From NCBI GenBank assembly GCA_963752815.1, contig CAVVZI010000014.1, positions 1 to 64,000 of the forward strand: 64,000 nt of DNA, written 5' to 3'. The notes beneath the pieces were generated by a model. The model made no database searches, was not told the DNA's origin, and saw nothing but the letters and a program-made list of their open reading frames with translations. The translations under genes were made by a program, and so were the position numbers. This stretch comes from Sva-07 sp963752815 (lineage in GTDB: Bacteria > Actinomycetota > Acidimicrobiia > Acidimicrobiales > Ilumatobacteraceae). Below are positions 46,078-57,284 of the stretch, piece after piece (position 1 is the stretch's first letter; each line of letters opens with the position of its first letter).

Positions 46078-47480
46078 ATGAGTGCACCCATCGAACAGGT
46101 CGGCTTCGGTCGGCGCCAACTCCTCCGGTACGCCGGCGGCGCGGCCGTGGTCGCCGTCGCCGCAGGTTCGGGGATCAAGCTGCTCCACCCGTTCTCGTCG
46201 TCGGCGGTGTCGGCCGAGAACCACATGGCGACGATCCAACCCGACCGCTACATGTTCCTGGGTGGCACCGACGGCTGGATCGGGCTGCCCAAGACGCCGG
46301 CGATCGCGCCGTTCCATCCCGACCCGATGGCGGCCGACAAGGGCACCGATCTGACGACGTACATCTTCGGGTTTCGCAACATCACCGAACTCGACGAGGC
46401 CAATCGGTTCGCCCAGAAGGAACACGCCCAGCACAGCGCCCCGCTGTTCTGGGTGAACGAGTTCGACGACAACCCCGACAACGAGTTCGTGGTCGACATC
46501 ACCAACCTCGGCCTCGCCGTGCGGCCCGACCTCTTCGATGCTCACACGCTGCACTGGCACGGGTTCCGCAACGTGATCCCGTTCTTCGACGGTGAGCCCA
46601 CCGGTTCGGTGTCGGTGCCGGCGGGCACGGTGTTCCGGTACGTGTACCGGCCTCGCGACCCCGGCACCTACATGTTCCACTGCCACGTCGAAGACGTCGA
46701 GCACGTGCACATGGGCATGAACGGCCTCGTGTTCGTCCGGCCGAAGCTCAACGTCACCAACAACGCGAAGTACCTCTACAACGACGTCTCGACCGAGTAC
46801 GACCGGGAGTTCGCCTTCCACCTCTCGGAGGTGTGGGCCGAGTCCCACTGGGCCGATGCCCACATCCAGCTGCCCGAGTGGAGCGACTACCACGTCGACT
46901 TCGCCCTCCTCAACGGCCGGGTGTACCCCGACACGCTCGCTCCGAACGCGCCCGTACAGCGACGGCTGGGCGCCCGGCCAGCCCGTGGACGAAGCCGTAC
47001 ATGCCGGTGGCGACCGACGCCAGCGGCGTGCTGCTGCCGACAGCGGGATACGAACATCTGCAGTTCCAGCCGTTGTCGTCGCTCGTGACGTGCAATGCCG
47101 GCGAACGCGTTGCGCTCCGCTTCTCGAACCTCGGGTTCAAGGAAGCGGCGATGACGATCGACGGCATCACGATGCGGGTGGTCGGCCGTGACGCCACGTT
47201 GATGGCGGGCCGCGACGGCACCGACACGAGCTACGAGACCAACACCATCAACTTCAACGCCGGCGAGAGCTTCGACGTGATCATCGAGGCGCCGCCGTTC
47301 ATCGGCGACTCGGACTCGGCCGTCGACGACGACGGCCGGACGTACGACGTCTACATGCTCTACAACCGGGCGTTCCTGCGAACCGACAACCTCGCCGACG
47401 GCGGGTTCGGTGGCCAGGCGACCGAGATCCGCGTGTACGCGGCGAACACCCTCCCGACCCAGACCGTGCCGAACACCTGA
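46078..47480 (+). CDS. Tat-exported two-domain multicopper oxidase, two frameshifts
   Basis: The Tat motif GRRQLLRYAGGAAVVAVAA is followed by a cupredoxin domain with HTLHWHG (trinuclear-type HxxHxHG) and YMFHCHVEDVEHVHMGM, which supplies Cys, two His and Met for type 1 copper and the second HxH. The second cupredoxin domain (from NAGERVALRFSNLGF) lacks HxH and HCH motifs, having TIDGITM and YNRAFL instead. Two extra bases (about 46951 and 46984) must be removed to join 46078-46950 to 46986-47480. This is the only member of the trio with a full type 1 set; oxidase activity on metals or phenols is inferred. Confidence 0.75.
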
Positions 47481-47510
47481 GCCATGGCTGCGAACGAAAG
47501 AGGATCCACG

Positions 47511-48906
47511 ATGAACCCAATCGCACCCCATCGCCGTCGCCGCTTCGCCGTGGCACTCGGCGGACTGCTCGCCGTGACTGCCGGTCGCCGCGGCGGCCGC
47601 CGACGGCACGTCGCCGGCAGCGGCCTTCGACGGTCCCGACGTCGGCATCGTCTGCACGACGTCGCCCGGCACGGACCCGACGTTCGACATGACGACCGAT
47701 GCCGACTACATCAATCTGCCGGACGGCAACACGGCGTACATGTACGGCTACAAGATCGTCGGTACCCAGTTCCAGCACCCGAGCCCCGTGCTCTGCGTGA
47801 ATCAGGGCGACACCGTCACGATCAATCTCACCAACACGTTGCCACGCGATGTTTCGATGGTGTTCCCGGGCCAGACCGACGTGTCGGCCAACGGCGCACC
47901 GGCCACGCCGCAGTTCTCGAACCCGGCCGACCCGTCGACGATGACGTCGCTCACGCAGTCGGCGGCCAAGAACGGCGGCACCGTCTCGTACACGTTCGTC
48001 GCCGATCACGCGGGGACGTTCCTCTACGAGTCGGGCACCGACCCCGACATCGAGGTGCGCATGGGCCTCTTCGGTGCGCTGATCGTGCGGCCCTCCGGTC
48101 TTCCCGATTACGCCTACCCGACGACCGCCGATCCCGGCAACGACGACCGGTTCACGACGGTCGCCAACTCGCCGGTCGGGGCGAACAACGACGAGGAGTT
48201 CATGGTCCTGCTGTCGGAGATCGACCCGTATCTGAACCAGGCGATCGAACGCAAGGATCACGGCCTCACGTCGACGTACAACCTCGACAACTATCACCCC
48301 CGTTACTGGCTGGTGAACGGCCGCGGCTTCCCCGACTCGATCGCCGACAACGGCGCCGCCTGGCTCCCCAATCAGCCGTACGGAGCACTGGCCGAAGTAC
48401 GCGAAGCGAACTCACCAGGCCACGACCTCGGCCACCCGTACGGTGGGCTCGCCCGGTACCTGAACGTCGGCACGGAGACCTATCCGTTCCACCCGCACGG
48501 CAACAACGGCAAGGTGATCGGCCGTGACGGCAACCCGCTCGTGAGCGACACCGGCGAGGACCTGTCGTACGAGAAGTTCGCCATCGACATCGGCCCCGGC
48601 CAGACCTACGACGTCCTGTTCCGCTGGTACGACGCCGAACACTACGACGAGACGAACCCCGTGCCCGTCGAGGTGCCCCAGGTCGCCAACCAGGTGTTCG
48701 GGATGTTCTACAGCGGCAGCCCCTACCTCGGGGTGACCGGCGCCCAACCTCCCGGCAACCAGAGCCTCAACCAGTGCGGTGAGTACTACATCATCTCGCA
48801 CAACCACGCCCTCTACCAGATCACCTCGTGGGGCGTGAACATGACCGGCCCGATCACGTACATGCGGATCGACCCCGATCCGGCCACGACCAGCTGCCCG
48901 CAATAG
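47511..48906 (+). CDS. Multicopper-oxidase-like protein with HPH and HNH motifs, one frameshift
   Basis: After a signal peptide broken by one extra base near 47583, a first cupredoxin domain has the MCO scaffold (VLCVNQGDTVTINLTNTLPRDVSMVFPG) but no HxHG, and GTFLYESG replaces the usual YHSH. The second domain has PFHPHGNN and ISHNHALYQITSWGVNM, in which the Cys of HCH is Asn and the later His is Gln. Type 1 copper cannot form, but two HxH pairs of a trinuclear centre remain. It lies 30 bases after the active-looking oxidase and 9 bases before the third cupredoxin gene, suggesting a complex. Confidence 0.72.
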
Positions 48907-48915
48907 GAGATGACC

Positions 48916-51580
48916 ATGTCGAGCACCCATTCCTCTCCACCCCGCGTCCGCCTGGCCCGCCGGTCGGCCGTCATCGGCGCCACGGTGGCGGCCTCGCTCG
49001 TCGGCTGGGCGGTTCCCGCCGCCGCCCAGCCGACCGCGGCATTCCCGGCGCAAGTGACACCGACGCCGGTCGCCTTCGATCTCTACGCGGTCAGCGGCAC
49101 CACGAACCTGCCCGGCCTGCCCTCGGTCCCCGTGTGGGGGTACAGCAGTGACGGCACCGGCGTCACCAAGCCGGGCGGTCCGACGCTCGTCGTCCACCAG
49201 GGCGACGCGGTGACGATCACGCTGCACAACACAGCTCGGCGAGACGAACTCGCTCGTCGTGCGTGGTCAGAGCATGCGGACCGACCGGGTCGGCGCTGCC
49301 GCCGGCACCGGGATGCGGACCTATACGTTCACCGCCGACGAAGTCGGGACGTTCCTCTACGAGGCCGGCCCGCTCGCCAACTCGCCCCATCAGGTGGCGA
49401 TGGGTCTCTACGGCGCGTTCGTCGTGTTGCCGAGCTCGGGGACTCCCTATGGATCCGACACTGATGCGACGGTGCTGATCAGCGAGATCGACCCGGCGCT
49501 CAACGGTTCGACGCAACCGGCCGCCTTCGACATGCGCAAGTTCGCGCCGAAGTACACGCTCATCAACGGCACCGCTTATCCCGTCACGGCGCAGCTCGGT
49601 ACGCCCGCACCTGATGACGACGTGCTGCTGCGCTACGTGAACGCGGGCATCAGCTACCACTCGATGAGCGTGCTCGGTGGCAACCAGCGCATCGTGGCCG
49701 ACGACGGCCATACGCTCGCCCAGCCGTACTCGGTGGTCGCACAGACCGTCGGACCGGGCCAGACCACCGACGCCGTCCTGCACGTGTCGGCCAACGCCGC
49801 CGCGGGCACGAAGCTCGCCGTGTTCGACGGCAACCTCCAGGTGCGCAACCGCAACCGCCGACCGGCCACCTCTACCGCCGCCGTCACGTACGGCGGGGCG
49901 ATGGCGTTCCTCGAGGTCGGCGGCACCGTGAACACCACCGACACGACCGGCCCGGTGGCGTCGAACCTCGTCGCCACCAACACCACGATCAGTGCGCACA
50001 TCAGTGACGCCACCACCGGTGGCAGCAACGTCGCAGGGGCCGAGTACTCGATCGACGGCGGACCATCCATCGCCTTCGGAGGCACGTTCGGTGCACCCGA
50101 GGTCGACGTGACCGCCACGTTCACAACGGCCCTCGGCGGTGGATCCCACACCATCCGAGTGCGGGGCATCGACTCGGCTCCCATCCCGAACACCGGACCA
50201 TGGGCGTCGGTGGTCGTCTCGAACGACAACGTCGGCCCGGCGTCCACCGGGCTCAAGCTCACGCCGAACCCATCGAACGGACTGGGGACGGTCGCGCTCC
50301 ATGCGACCGGTTCCGACGCCGCCACGGGTGGCTCGAACATCAAGAGTGCCGTGTACACCATCGACAACGGGCCAGCGACTCCGATGACGATTGGCGGCGC
50401 GACGGTGACGACCAGCCTCGATGCCACGATCCCCGCCGGCCTGTCGGAAGGGGACCACCCGATCACCGTTGTCGCCACCGACTTCTTCGACAACCCCGGA
50501 CCCGTAGCGTCGACCGTCCTCACGATCGACAAGACGGGTCCGACGACTTCGGCCGTCGCCGCCGTTCCGGCGGCGACCAACGGCACGATCGGCGTCAACT
50601 CGTCGACCCCGGCGGTGCGTGTGACGGCCTCGGCGACCGACCCGGTGTCGAACGTCGTCGCCGCCGAAGGCTTCTTCGACACGGTCGGTGCACCCGGGTC
50701 CGGCTTCATCTTCCTGCCGGTGGACGGCACGTGGAACTCGAAGACCGAGAGCCTGACCGTCGACGTCCCGCTGACGACGATCAACGCGCTGCCGCCGGGA
50801 ACACACACCATCTACGTCCGTGCCAAGGACGCCTCGGGGAACTGGGAGACCCCGCACTCGCCGGCGACGGCACTGCCGTCGACGACGCTGATCGTCGACA
50901 AGACGGCTCCTGTCGTGACCAGTGCGACGCTGTCGCCGAACACGATCACCCCCGGGACCGCAAGCGTCACCCTGAACGTGGCCGCCACCGACGCACTGTC
51001 GGGCGTGGCGGGTTGGCAGTACTGGATCGACGGCACGACCACCCCGCCGCCGAATCCGACCTCCTTCACTGGCACGAGTGCCACGATCAACACCGCAGCG
51101 TTGGCCGCGGGCAGCCACACCGTGAATGTCCGGGTCAAGGACGTTGCCGGGAACTGGAGTGCCGTCGCCAGCAGGCCGCTGTACGTGGCGCTCGCCGTCA
51201 ACGACGCCCGGTCGATCACCGCCAGTGGGACCACAGGCACCCAGACGAGTGACGCGAACGCCGGCAACGGAGTGCTCACGAACGACCAGCCCGTGGGCGT
51301 CGCCGGCCGGACCGCGCGACTGCTCTCGGCGCCGATACGGACGTCGGGCACCGGCACAGCGGTCCTCACGCTGAGCTGCCCGACCTCCTTGGGCACGGCG
51401 GGACCGGCGATCGGCCCGAACACGATCTGCACCAACGGTGCCTATCGGGTGAACCTCAGCGCCGTCGGGAACAACAACAACCAGCGCGCCGCTGCAAGGC
51501 GAGGCACGTTCACCTTCACCTACACCGAAATCCTGAACGGCGTGACCTCGCCGGCGACCGTCACGATCACGGTCAACTGA
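48916..51580 (+). CDS. Cupredoxin-like protein with Ig-like repeats, no copper ligands, one frameshift
   Basis: A signal peptide (ending VPAAAQ) precedes two MCO-like cupredoxin domains: GPTLVVHQGDAVTITLHN, broken near 49231, then GTFLYEAGPLANSPHQVAMGLYGAFVVLP and KYTLINGTAYPVTAQL. Neither carries HxH or HCH motifs. About 500 residues of Ig-like/Big repeats follow (STGLKLTPNPSNGLGTVALHATGSD and similar), giving a total near 887 residues. It is probably a structural subunit or surface anchor of the trio. AGGAG six bases before ATG 48916 supports the start. Confidence 0.7.
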
Positions 51581-51582
51581 TC

Positions 51583-52119
51583 ATGGGCATCGACACAACA
51601 GGCGCAGTTCTCGAGGGCCCGGTCGACGGCGAGTCCGGCGGAGTCATCGAACCCACCGGTCGGAAGTGGTTCAGTGCCAAGCGCCTCGTGCTCGCCGGGT
51701 TCGTGGTGGTCTCATTGCTCGCCGCGTTCGTGGTGTGGCAGTCGCAGCCGGACACCAACGCGGCCATCGACGGCAGCACGGCGATCACGGCGGATGAACT
51801 CGAATCGCAGTACGGCGTCCGCCTCGATGTGGTCGGGCTGATCGCCAGCGGCGGGCTGATCGAACTGCGGTTCCAGGTGACCGACGCCGACAAGGCGACG
51901 GCCCTGTTCGGTGCGGTCGAGGACATGCCCGTGCTCGCCGTCGAGGGATCCACAGCGGTGCTCACCTCGGCGAAGGGCATGAAGCACCAACTCACCCTCC
52001 TCGATGGAGCGTCGTACTTCTTCCTGTACACGAACGTCGCCAATGCGGTGCACGAAGGATCGACCGTGGCGTTCGTGATCAATGGCGTGCGAGTTCCGCA
52101 CTTGATCGTTCAGCAATAA
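51583..52119 (+). CDS. Membrane-anchored protein of unknown function
   Basis: The 178-residue product has a cytoplasmic N-terminus, one helix (LVLAGFVVVSLLAAFVVW, about residues 34-51) and an exported domain of about 125 residues (YGVRLDVVGLIASGGLIELRFQVTDADKATALF). No family was recognised. It starts 2 bases after the cupredoxin-Ig gene, so it belongs to the same transcription unit and may anchor or assist that complex. Confidence 0.6.
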   Translation: MGIDTTGAVLEGPVDGESGGVIEPTGRKWFSAKRLVLAGFVVVSLLAAFVVWQSQPDTNAAIDGSTAITADELESQYGVRLDVVGLIASGGLIELRFQVTDADKATALFGAVEDMPVLAVEGSTAVLTSAKGMKHQLTLLDGASYFFLYTNVANAVHEGSTVAFVINGVRVPHLIVQQ

Positions 52120-52158
52120 CCGGCCAGCAGTGACCAGCGAGCGGAAGGCAACGAAGTA

Positions 52159-54427
52159 ATGGCGGATCGATCGCTCATTCGGCGGGTCCTCGCCGGTGGG
52201 GTCGCAGTGACGTTGATGGCGTCGATCGCGCCGTTCGCGTCCGTCGCCCCGTCGGCCGCCGCCGATGCGGCGCCGGCGGTCCACGCCCAGATGCCGCGTG
52301 GTCTCGCCGCTCGACTCGCCGCCTCGGCGAGCAATGACGAGGTCACCGTCATCGTGAAGCTGCGCGATCAGGCATCGCTCGCATCGTCCGGTCGCGGCAC
52401 GCGGGCCGAGCGGCAACGTGCCGTCGTGCGCGAACTGCGCGACACCGCGACTCGAGCGCAAGCATCGGTGCGCCGCGTGCTCGACGGGCACCGGGCCCAG
52501 GGCCGGGTCCACACGTACACCCCGCTGTGGGGGATCGACGCGATCGTCGTCACGGCCACGCCCGACGTGATCGCCGAACTCGCCGCCCGTCCCGACGTGG
52601 AGAGCATCACGCCCGATGCGATCGACGTCGTCCCCGCCGGAACGCCGAGCGCGCCGCCCGAACCCGGGATCGCCCAGATCAACGCACCGTCCCTCTGGTC
52701 GCAGGGCGTCGACGGCAGCGGTGTGCTCGTCGCCAGTCTCGACTCCGGCGTCGACCTCGCCGACGTGGACGTCGCGACCAACTACCGGGGCGGGACCAAC
52801 TCCTGGTACGACCCCTACGCACAGCACACGGTCGCTCCGTTCGACGCCTCGGGGCACGGTACGGCGACGATGGGCGTGATGGTCGGTGGCGGATCAGGAG
52901 GCACCACGATCGGCGTTGCACCCGGTGCGACCTGGATCGCGGCGCGGATCTTCGATGACAACGGCAACGCCACGGCGAGCGCGATCCACCTGGCGATGCA
53001 ATGGGTGCTCGACCCGGACGGCGATCCGGCGACGGCCGATGCCCCCTCGATCGTCAACAACTCGTGGTCGTTCGGCACGCCCGGTTGCAACCCCGAGTTC
53101 CGCGGCGACCTGCAAGCGATGCGAGCCGCCGGCATCGTGCCGGTGTTCGCCGCCGGCAACTTCGGACCAGGCACGTCCACGAGTGTCAGCCCGGCCAACT
53201 ATCCGGAGGCCGTCGCCGTCGGCGCGATCGACAGCAGCAACCGGATCTGGTCGGGCAGCAGCCGGGGCCCGTCGGCCTGCGGCGAGGCGCCGACCGCGTA
53301 TCCAGACGTCGTGGCTCCCGGCGTCAATGTATGGACCACCGATCTGCATGGTCTGTACAGCTACTGGAGTGGAACTTCGATCGCCGCACCGGCCGTGTCG
53401 GGCGCGATCGCACTGTTGTTGAGCAGCATGCCGGGCTCGGTGTCCGCTTCCGAGTCTGCGTTGCTCGACACGGCGGCTGACATCGGTGCGACCGGTCCGG
53501 ACAATGTGTTCGGACGTGGTCGCATCGATGTCGCCGCAGCCTCCCTCGTGTTGGGCGGCACACCGCCGACCACCACGACGACGACGACGCAGCCGCCGAC
53601 GACCACGACCGACGACGCTGCCGCCGACGACCACGACCACGACGACGACGACCGCCGACGACCACGACGACGACGCTGCCGCCGACGACCACGACCACGA
53701 CGACGACGCTGCCGCCGACGACCACGACCACCACGACGACGACGTGCCGCCCACCACGACCACGACGACGACGCTGCCGCCGACGACGACGGTGCCCGTG
53801 CCGAGTGACGTGCTGTTCGCGGACGGGTTCGAATCCGGATCGACGTCGAAGTGGTCGACCACCGCGTCGAACGGCGGCCGCTTGTCGGTCAACACCGGCG
53901 CGGCGTTGAGCGGCACGTTCGGGGCGAGCGCCACGATCTCGAACCGCGTCGACACGTACGTCGAAGACGCCTCACCGAACGCGGTCGTCAGCTATCACGC
54001 TCGGTTCCAGTTCGATCCGAACGGCGTGGTCATCGGTTCCGGCCAGACACACGTGCTGCTCGCGGGACGCTCGGCCAGCGGCAACGCGATCGCCGTCGTC
54101 CAGGTCCGCCGCGTGTCCGCCGGCTACGAGACCCGCAGCGGTGCGCGACTCGACAGCGGCACCGTCAAGTACGGCGCCTGGGCCGCGATCAGCGACGCCC
54201 CTCATGCGATCGAACTCGGCTGGTCGGCGGCCACCGGCTCGGGCAAGAACGGCACCGTCGGGCTCTGGATCGATGGAACGCCGGGCTCGACGCTCGGCGG
54301 CCTGACGAACGGCTCCGGACGCATCGATGCCGCGCGGCTCGGCCCGCAGTCGATCCCGTCGGGTGTGAGCGGCACCGAGTACTTCGACGGCTTCGCGTCG
54401 ACCACGACCCGTTACATCGGCCCGTGA
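52159..54427 (+). CDS. Secreted S8-family serine protease with jelly-roll domain (frameshifted in linker)
   Basis: A signal peptide (cleavage near AAADA) is followed by an inhibitor_I9-like prodomain, then the subtilisin triad: Asp in SLDSGVD, His in SGHGTATMG, Asn in FAAGN and Ser in SGTSIAAPAVSG. A long Thr/Pro linker (PPTTTTTTLPP) leads to a C-terminal beta-sandwich (VLFADGFESGSTSKWSTTASNG). The linker DNA (53572-53800) carries several phase changes, so two overlapping open frames (52159-53808 and 53486-54427) describe one gene. It sits in the cupredoxin run and could mature the exported proteins. Confidence 0.75.
53572..53800 (+). repeat. Low-complexity (ACG/CCG)n linker repeat
   Basis: About 230 bases of near-repeating CGACGACCACGACGA units encode the PPTTTTTTLPP linker of the S8 protease. 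Because the unit is nearly periodic, all frames are open and read as TTT, DDH or RRR; small slips here shift frame without leaving a stop. It is not a CRISPR array. Confidence 0.7.
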
Positions 54428-56232
54428 GCCAACGGCGGCACCGTCTCCGTCTCGGCGCGACGGCAATCGCCGCGCTCGTGGTGGCGGCGTTCGTGCCGGG
54501 CGGCATCGTGCGGGCCCACGCGATCGTCGACTCGGTCGTCCCCGCCGACGGATCGGCGCTCGTCGAGTCACCCCAACAGATCGTCTTCACCTTCTCCGAA
54601 CCGATGCTGGCCGATGGAATTGCGGTCGAGGTGACGTCGACGCGTGACGGGGACGCACCGCGCGCTTCGTCACGCGTCGATCCCGCCGATCCGACTCGCG
54701 TGCTCGTCGACGTCGGGTCGCTCGGCACAGGTACCTATCGAGTGCGTGTCGAGGCGCGCGATCTCGAAGACCTGCACGAAGTTGTCGCCCGGACGAGCTT
54801 CGCCATCGGTGAAGTCGCACCCAGCCCGAGCCCGCCGGTCGTGACGGGGCCCGAGCCGATGGAAACCGGCGGGCGCTGGATGTTCGCCATGGGACTGGGC
54901 CTGCTGATCGGCGTGGTCGCGGTACGGAGCCGCCTCCGCCACCTTCCGATGGCGCGGCCGGAGCGCCTGCGCCGACTCGCGATCGCGGGTGGAGCGCTCG
55001 TGATCGTCGGTCGCATCACTGTCCTGCTGGCGCGAGTGGTCGCGTTGGGCGGTCGTCCGATCGACGGTCTCGGCACGGTCCTGCGAACATCGGACGCCCA
55101 GCGCTTCGTCCCGCTCGCGGTGGCCCTCGGTTGTGTGGCGGTCAGCGAGCTGCCGGACCACCTGGTGTGGCTCGACGGTCCCGTCCGCAAGGGGAGGGAC
55201 CTCACCCATCGACAGTTGCTCGGCTGGATCGGTGTGGTCGACCTGGCGGTGCTCGCGGCATGGGGCGGACACAGCGCACTCGACGGGTCGCTCGACGTGG
55301 GCACCCTCGTCGCCAAGACCGGCCACCTCGTCGGGCTCGGCTTGTGGATCGGTGTGCTCGCCGTGGTGCTCGCCGTGCACGCCGGTCGAGCATCGACGAC
55401 GTCGGCGCTGTCGACGATGAGCCGGACGGCGGTCGCCGGTGCCTTCCTCACCGTGGTCTCCGGTCTGCTGCTCGCGAGCAACCTGGTCGTGTCGACGACG
55501 GCACTGCTGTCGACGCCGTACGGGGTCGTGCTCGCCGGCAAGACCCTCCTCGTCGCGATGGGCGTGCTCCTCGGCCTCGCCGTCCATCGTGCTCGCGAGA
55601 CGCGATATGCCCACCTCGAACTGTCGGTGTTCATCGTCGTCGCCCTCCTCGGCGCGGGGATCGCCACGGCCACGCCGGCGATCGATCCCGGTTTCACGAA
55701 TCGTGTGCAGGCGGCGCCGGCGGTGCAACCGGCACGGCAGGTCGACGATCTCCTCCTCCAGGCCCGCGCGATTCCGGGCCGGCCGGGACCCAACACGATC
55801 GAGTTGCGCATCGGCGAGACACGTCGACCGAACCCCGGCCCCGTGACGGCGATCGAGGTGCGGGTCGGCGACGACGTCCTCACGGCTGTCCCCGGCGCCG
55901 ATGGGTTGGCGTACCTCGAGGGTGTACAACTGGCCGGAGGCGAGACCACCCTGCAGGCGACGGTCCATCGCGCCGACTGGCCCGACGGTCGGACGAGCTT
56001 GATGGTCGAGGCCAACCCGCCTTTGTACGTCCACGGTCCCGTCGTGTCGTCGGCACGGATCGGCGGGATCCTCGTGGCGACGGCGGGTGTCCTGTCGCTC
56101 GTCGGAGTGGGGCTCGCACTCGTCTGTCGTCGGCGACGAATCCGATCGGGAGGGAACGTGGCGCATGCACCCACCGCATCCTCGACCGAGGAGGCGGACC
56201 GGGAGCAGCGAGAGGTCGTCGAGATCTCATGA
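54424..56232 (+). CDS. CopC-CopD fusion, copper uptake
   Basis: A signal peptide ends at VRA before HAIVDSVVPADGSALVESPQQIVFTFSEPM, so the mature CopC begins with the copper-binding His-1. The D-x-H brace (DLHEVV) that completes a Cu(II) site is present. About eight CopD helices follow (from ETGGRWMFAMGLGLLIG), then a beta-sandwich domain and a final helix. Proteins of this type (YcnJ-like) take copper into the cytoplasm or periplasmic-like space. GTG 54424 overlaps the protease stop by 4 bases (GTGA), placing it in the cupredoxin transcription unit, where it could supply or clear copper. Confidence 0.87.
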   Translation: MSQRRHRLRLGATAIAALVVAAFVPGGIVRAHAIVDSVVPADGSALVESPQQIVFTFSEPMLADGIAVEVTSTRDGDAPRASSRVDPADPTRVLVDVGSLGTGTYRVRVEARDLEDLHEVVARTSFAIGEVAPSPSPPVVTGPEPMETGGRWMFAMGLGLLIGVVAVRSRLRHLPMARPERLRRLAIAGGALVIVGRITVLLARVVALGGRPIDGLGTVLRTSDAQRFVPLAVALGCVAVSELPDHLVWLDGPVRKGRDLTHRQLLGWIGVVDLAVLAAWGGHSALDGSLDVGTLVAKTGHLVGLGLWIGVLAVVLAVHAGRASTTSALSTMSRTAVAGAFLTVVSGLLLASNLVVSTTALLSTPYGVVLAGKTLLVAMGVLLGLAVHRARETRYAHLELSVFIVVALLGAGIATATPAIDPGFTNRVQAAPAVQPARQVDDLLLQARAIPGRPGPNTIELRIGETRRPNPGPVTAIEVRVGDDVLTAVPGADGLAYLEGVQLAGGETTLQATVHRADWPDGRTSLMVEANPPLYVHGPVVSSARIGGILVATAGVLSLVGVGLALVCRRRRIRSGGNVAHAPTASSTEEADREQREVVEIS

Positions 56233-56354
56233 CCAACCCAGTGACCAACGGATCGCCCGGCTGCGGAGCAGTCGGGGTCAGTCGGCGCGTGCGTCGCGAG
56301 TGGAGTCGGTGCTTCGCCCGCGCCGATTTCATGGCTCGCCGAACCGCGCCCAGC

Positions 56355-56390
56355 GGCTCCACCGGTGGTGTTCCCTCCACCGGTGGAGCC
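56355..56390. terminator. Perfect 14-bp-arm hairpin between convergent genes
   Basis: GGCTCCACCGGTGG (56355-56368) and CCACCGGTGGAGCC (56377-56390) are perfect complements around an 8-base loop. It lies 123 bases after copCD and 29 bases before the end of the convergent GH16 gene, so it can terminate both. No T-run is present. Confidence 0.55.
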
Positions 56391-56418
56391 AGCTGTCCAA
56401 CTCCCGCAGCTGCCGAGT

Positions 56419-57202
56419 TCACCGTCGAAGCTGCTCGGTGGTGACGGTGTCGGTCGCGCCGGCGATCGAGCGCACCACGAGCTCGGGAGTCAGCCCGTCG
56501 TCGTCGCCGATCGACCAGTCCGGGAAGTCGAAGACGGCCATCATCACCTGCATCGGGTACGTCGGCGACTGCGGCGACCGGTGCACGATCTCGTCGTCGA
56601 CGAAGAACGACGACGTGCCATCGCCCCACTCGACTGCGTAGGTGTGCAGGTCGGTGATGTCGATCGGCAGCCTCGGGTCGACGAAGTCGTCGGTGAGGCG
56701 CGGGTCGTAGAGCGCCTTCACACCAACGCCGACCGCGGCCGACGCGACCGTCGACGCTGCGACCGAAGATCTCGACGACACACAATTCGCCGCCGTCGTC
56801 TGCACGCTCCTCGAATCCACTGAGCCACATCGCCGCCATCGAGCGCGGGCTCAGCGTCATCCGGCACGTGATCTCGACCCGGCCGGTCGACGGCAGCCAC
56901 CCTCGCGTCGTCGGTTGGGCTTCGGTGACGACAAGATCATCGCGAAAACGTTGCTGCCCATCGTTCGACCCGACTGGGCCAGACCGGTTACCGGACTGGA
57001 TCCCCGACACCCGGAGCGCGCCATCGTGGGTGGCCGCACACCATCGGCCCATCTCGGGCGGGACGAACAGCCTCAGTCCGCCGTCGCCGAGTTCGAACGC
57101 CGCGGCACTCTGGGCTCGTGAACTCCACGCCGGCAGGTAGTGCGGCACCCACACCTCGGTGTCGAGCACCGGTCCGGAGAAGTCATCGCGGAACGTCTGC
57201 AT
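56419..57202 (-). pseudogene. GH16-like family protein, one frameshift, altered active site
   Basis: The laminarinase-like fold is visible: MQTFRDDFSGPVLDTEVWVPHYLPAWSSRAQSAAAF, RVEITCRMTLSPRSMAAMWLSGFEE and TYAVEWGDGTSSFFVDDEIVHRSPQSPTYPMQVMMAVFDFP. The catalytic ExDxxE motif reads ELCVVE, with Cys in place of Asp, which would weaken or abolish glycosidase activity. Removing one base near 56741-56750 joins 57202-56745 to 56740-56419 (about 260 residues). No signal peptide is seen in this reading. Confidence 0.6.
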
Positions 57203-57284
57203 CCCGACATCATCGATCACCGGACGCCGCGGAAACTTCGCATCTTCGTCGTCGGAGTTCGTCCTGCTGGGACGATGAAGAGGT

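Noticed and set aside
40340..49240. Programmed ribosomal frameshifting to explain the breaks
   Set aside because: There are too many sites, no common slippery heptamer, and the same break type occurs in unrelated genes such as modABC.
53572..53800. A CRISPR-like or tandem-repeat array
   Set aside because: The units are irregular, have no spacers and encode a Thr/Pro linker inside the S8 protease.
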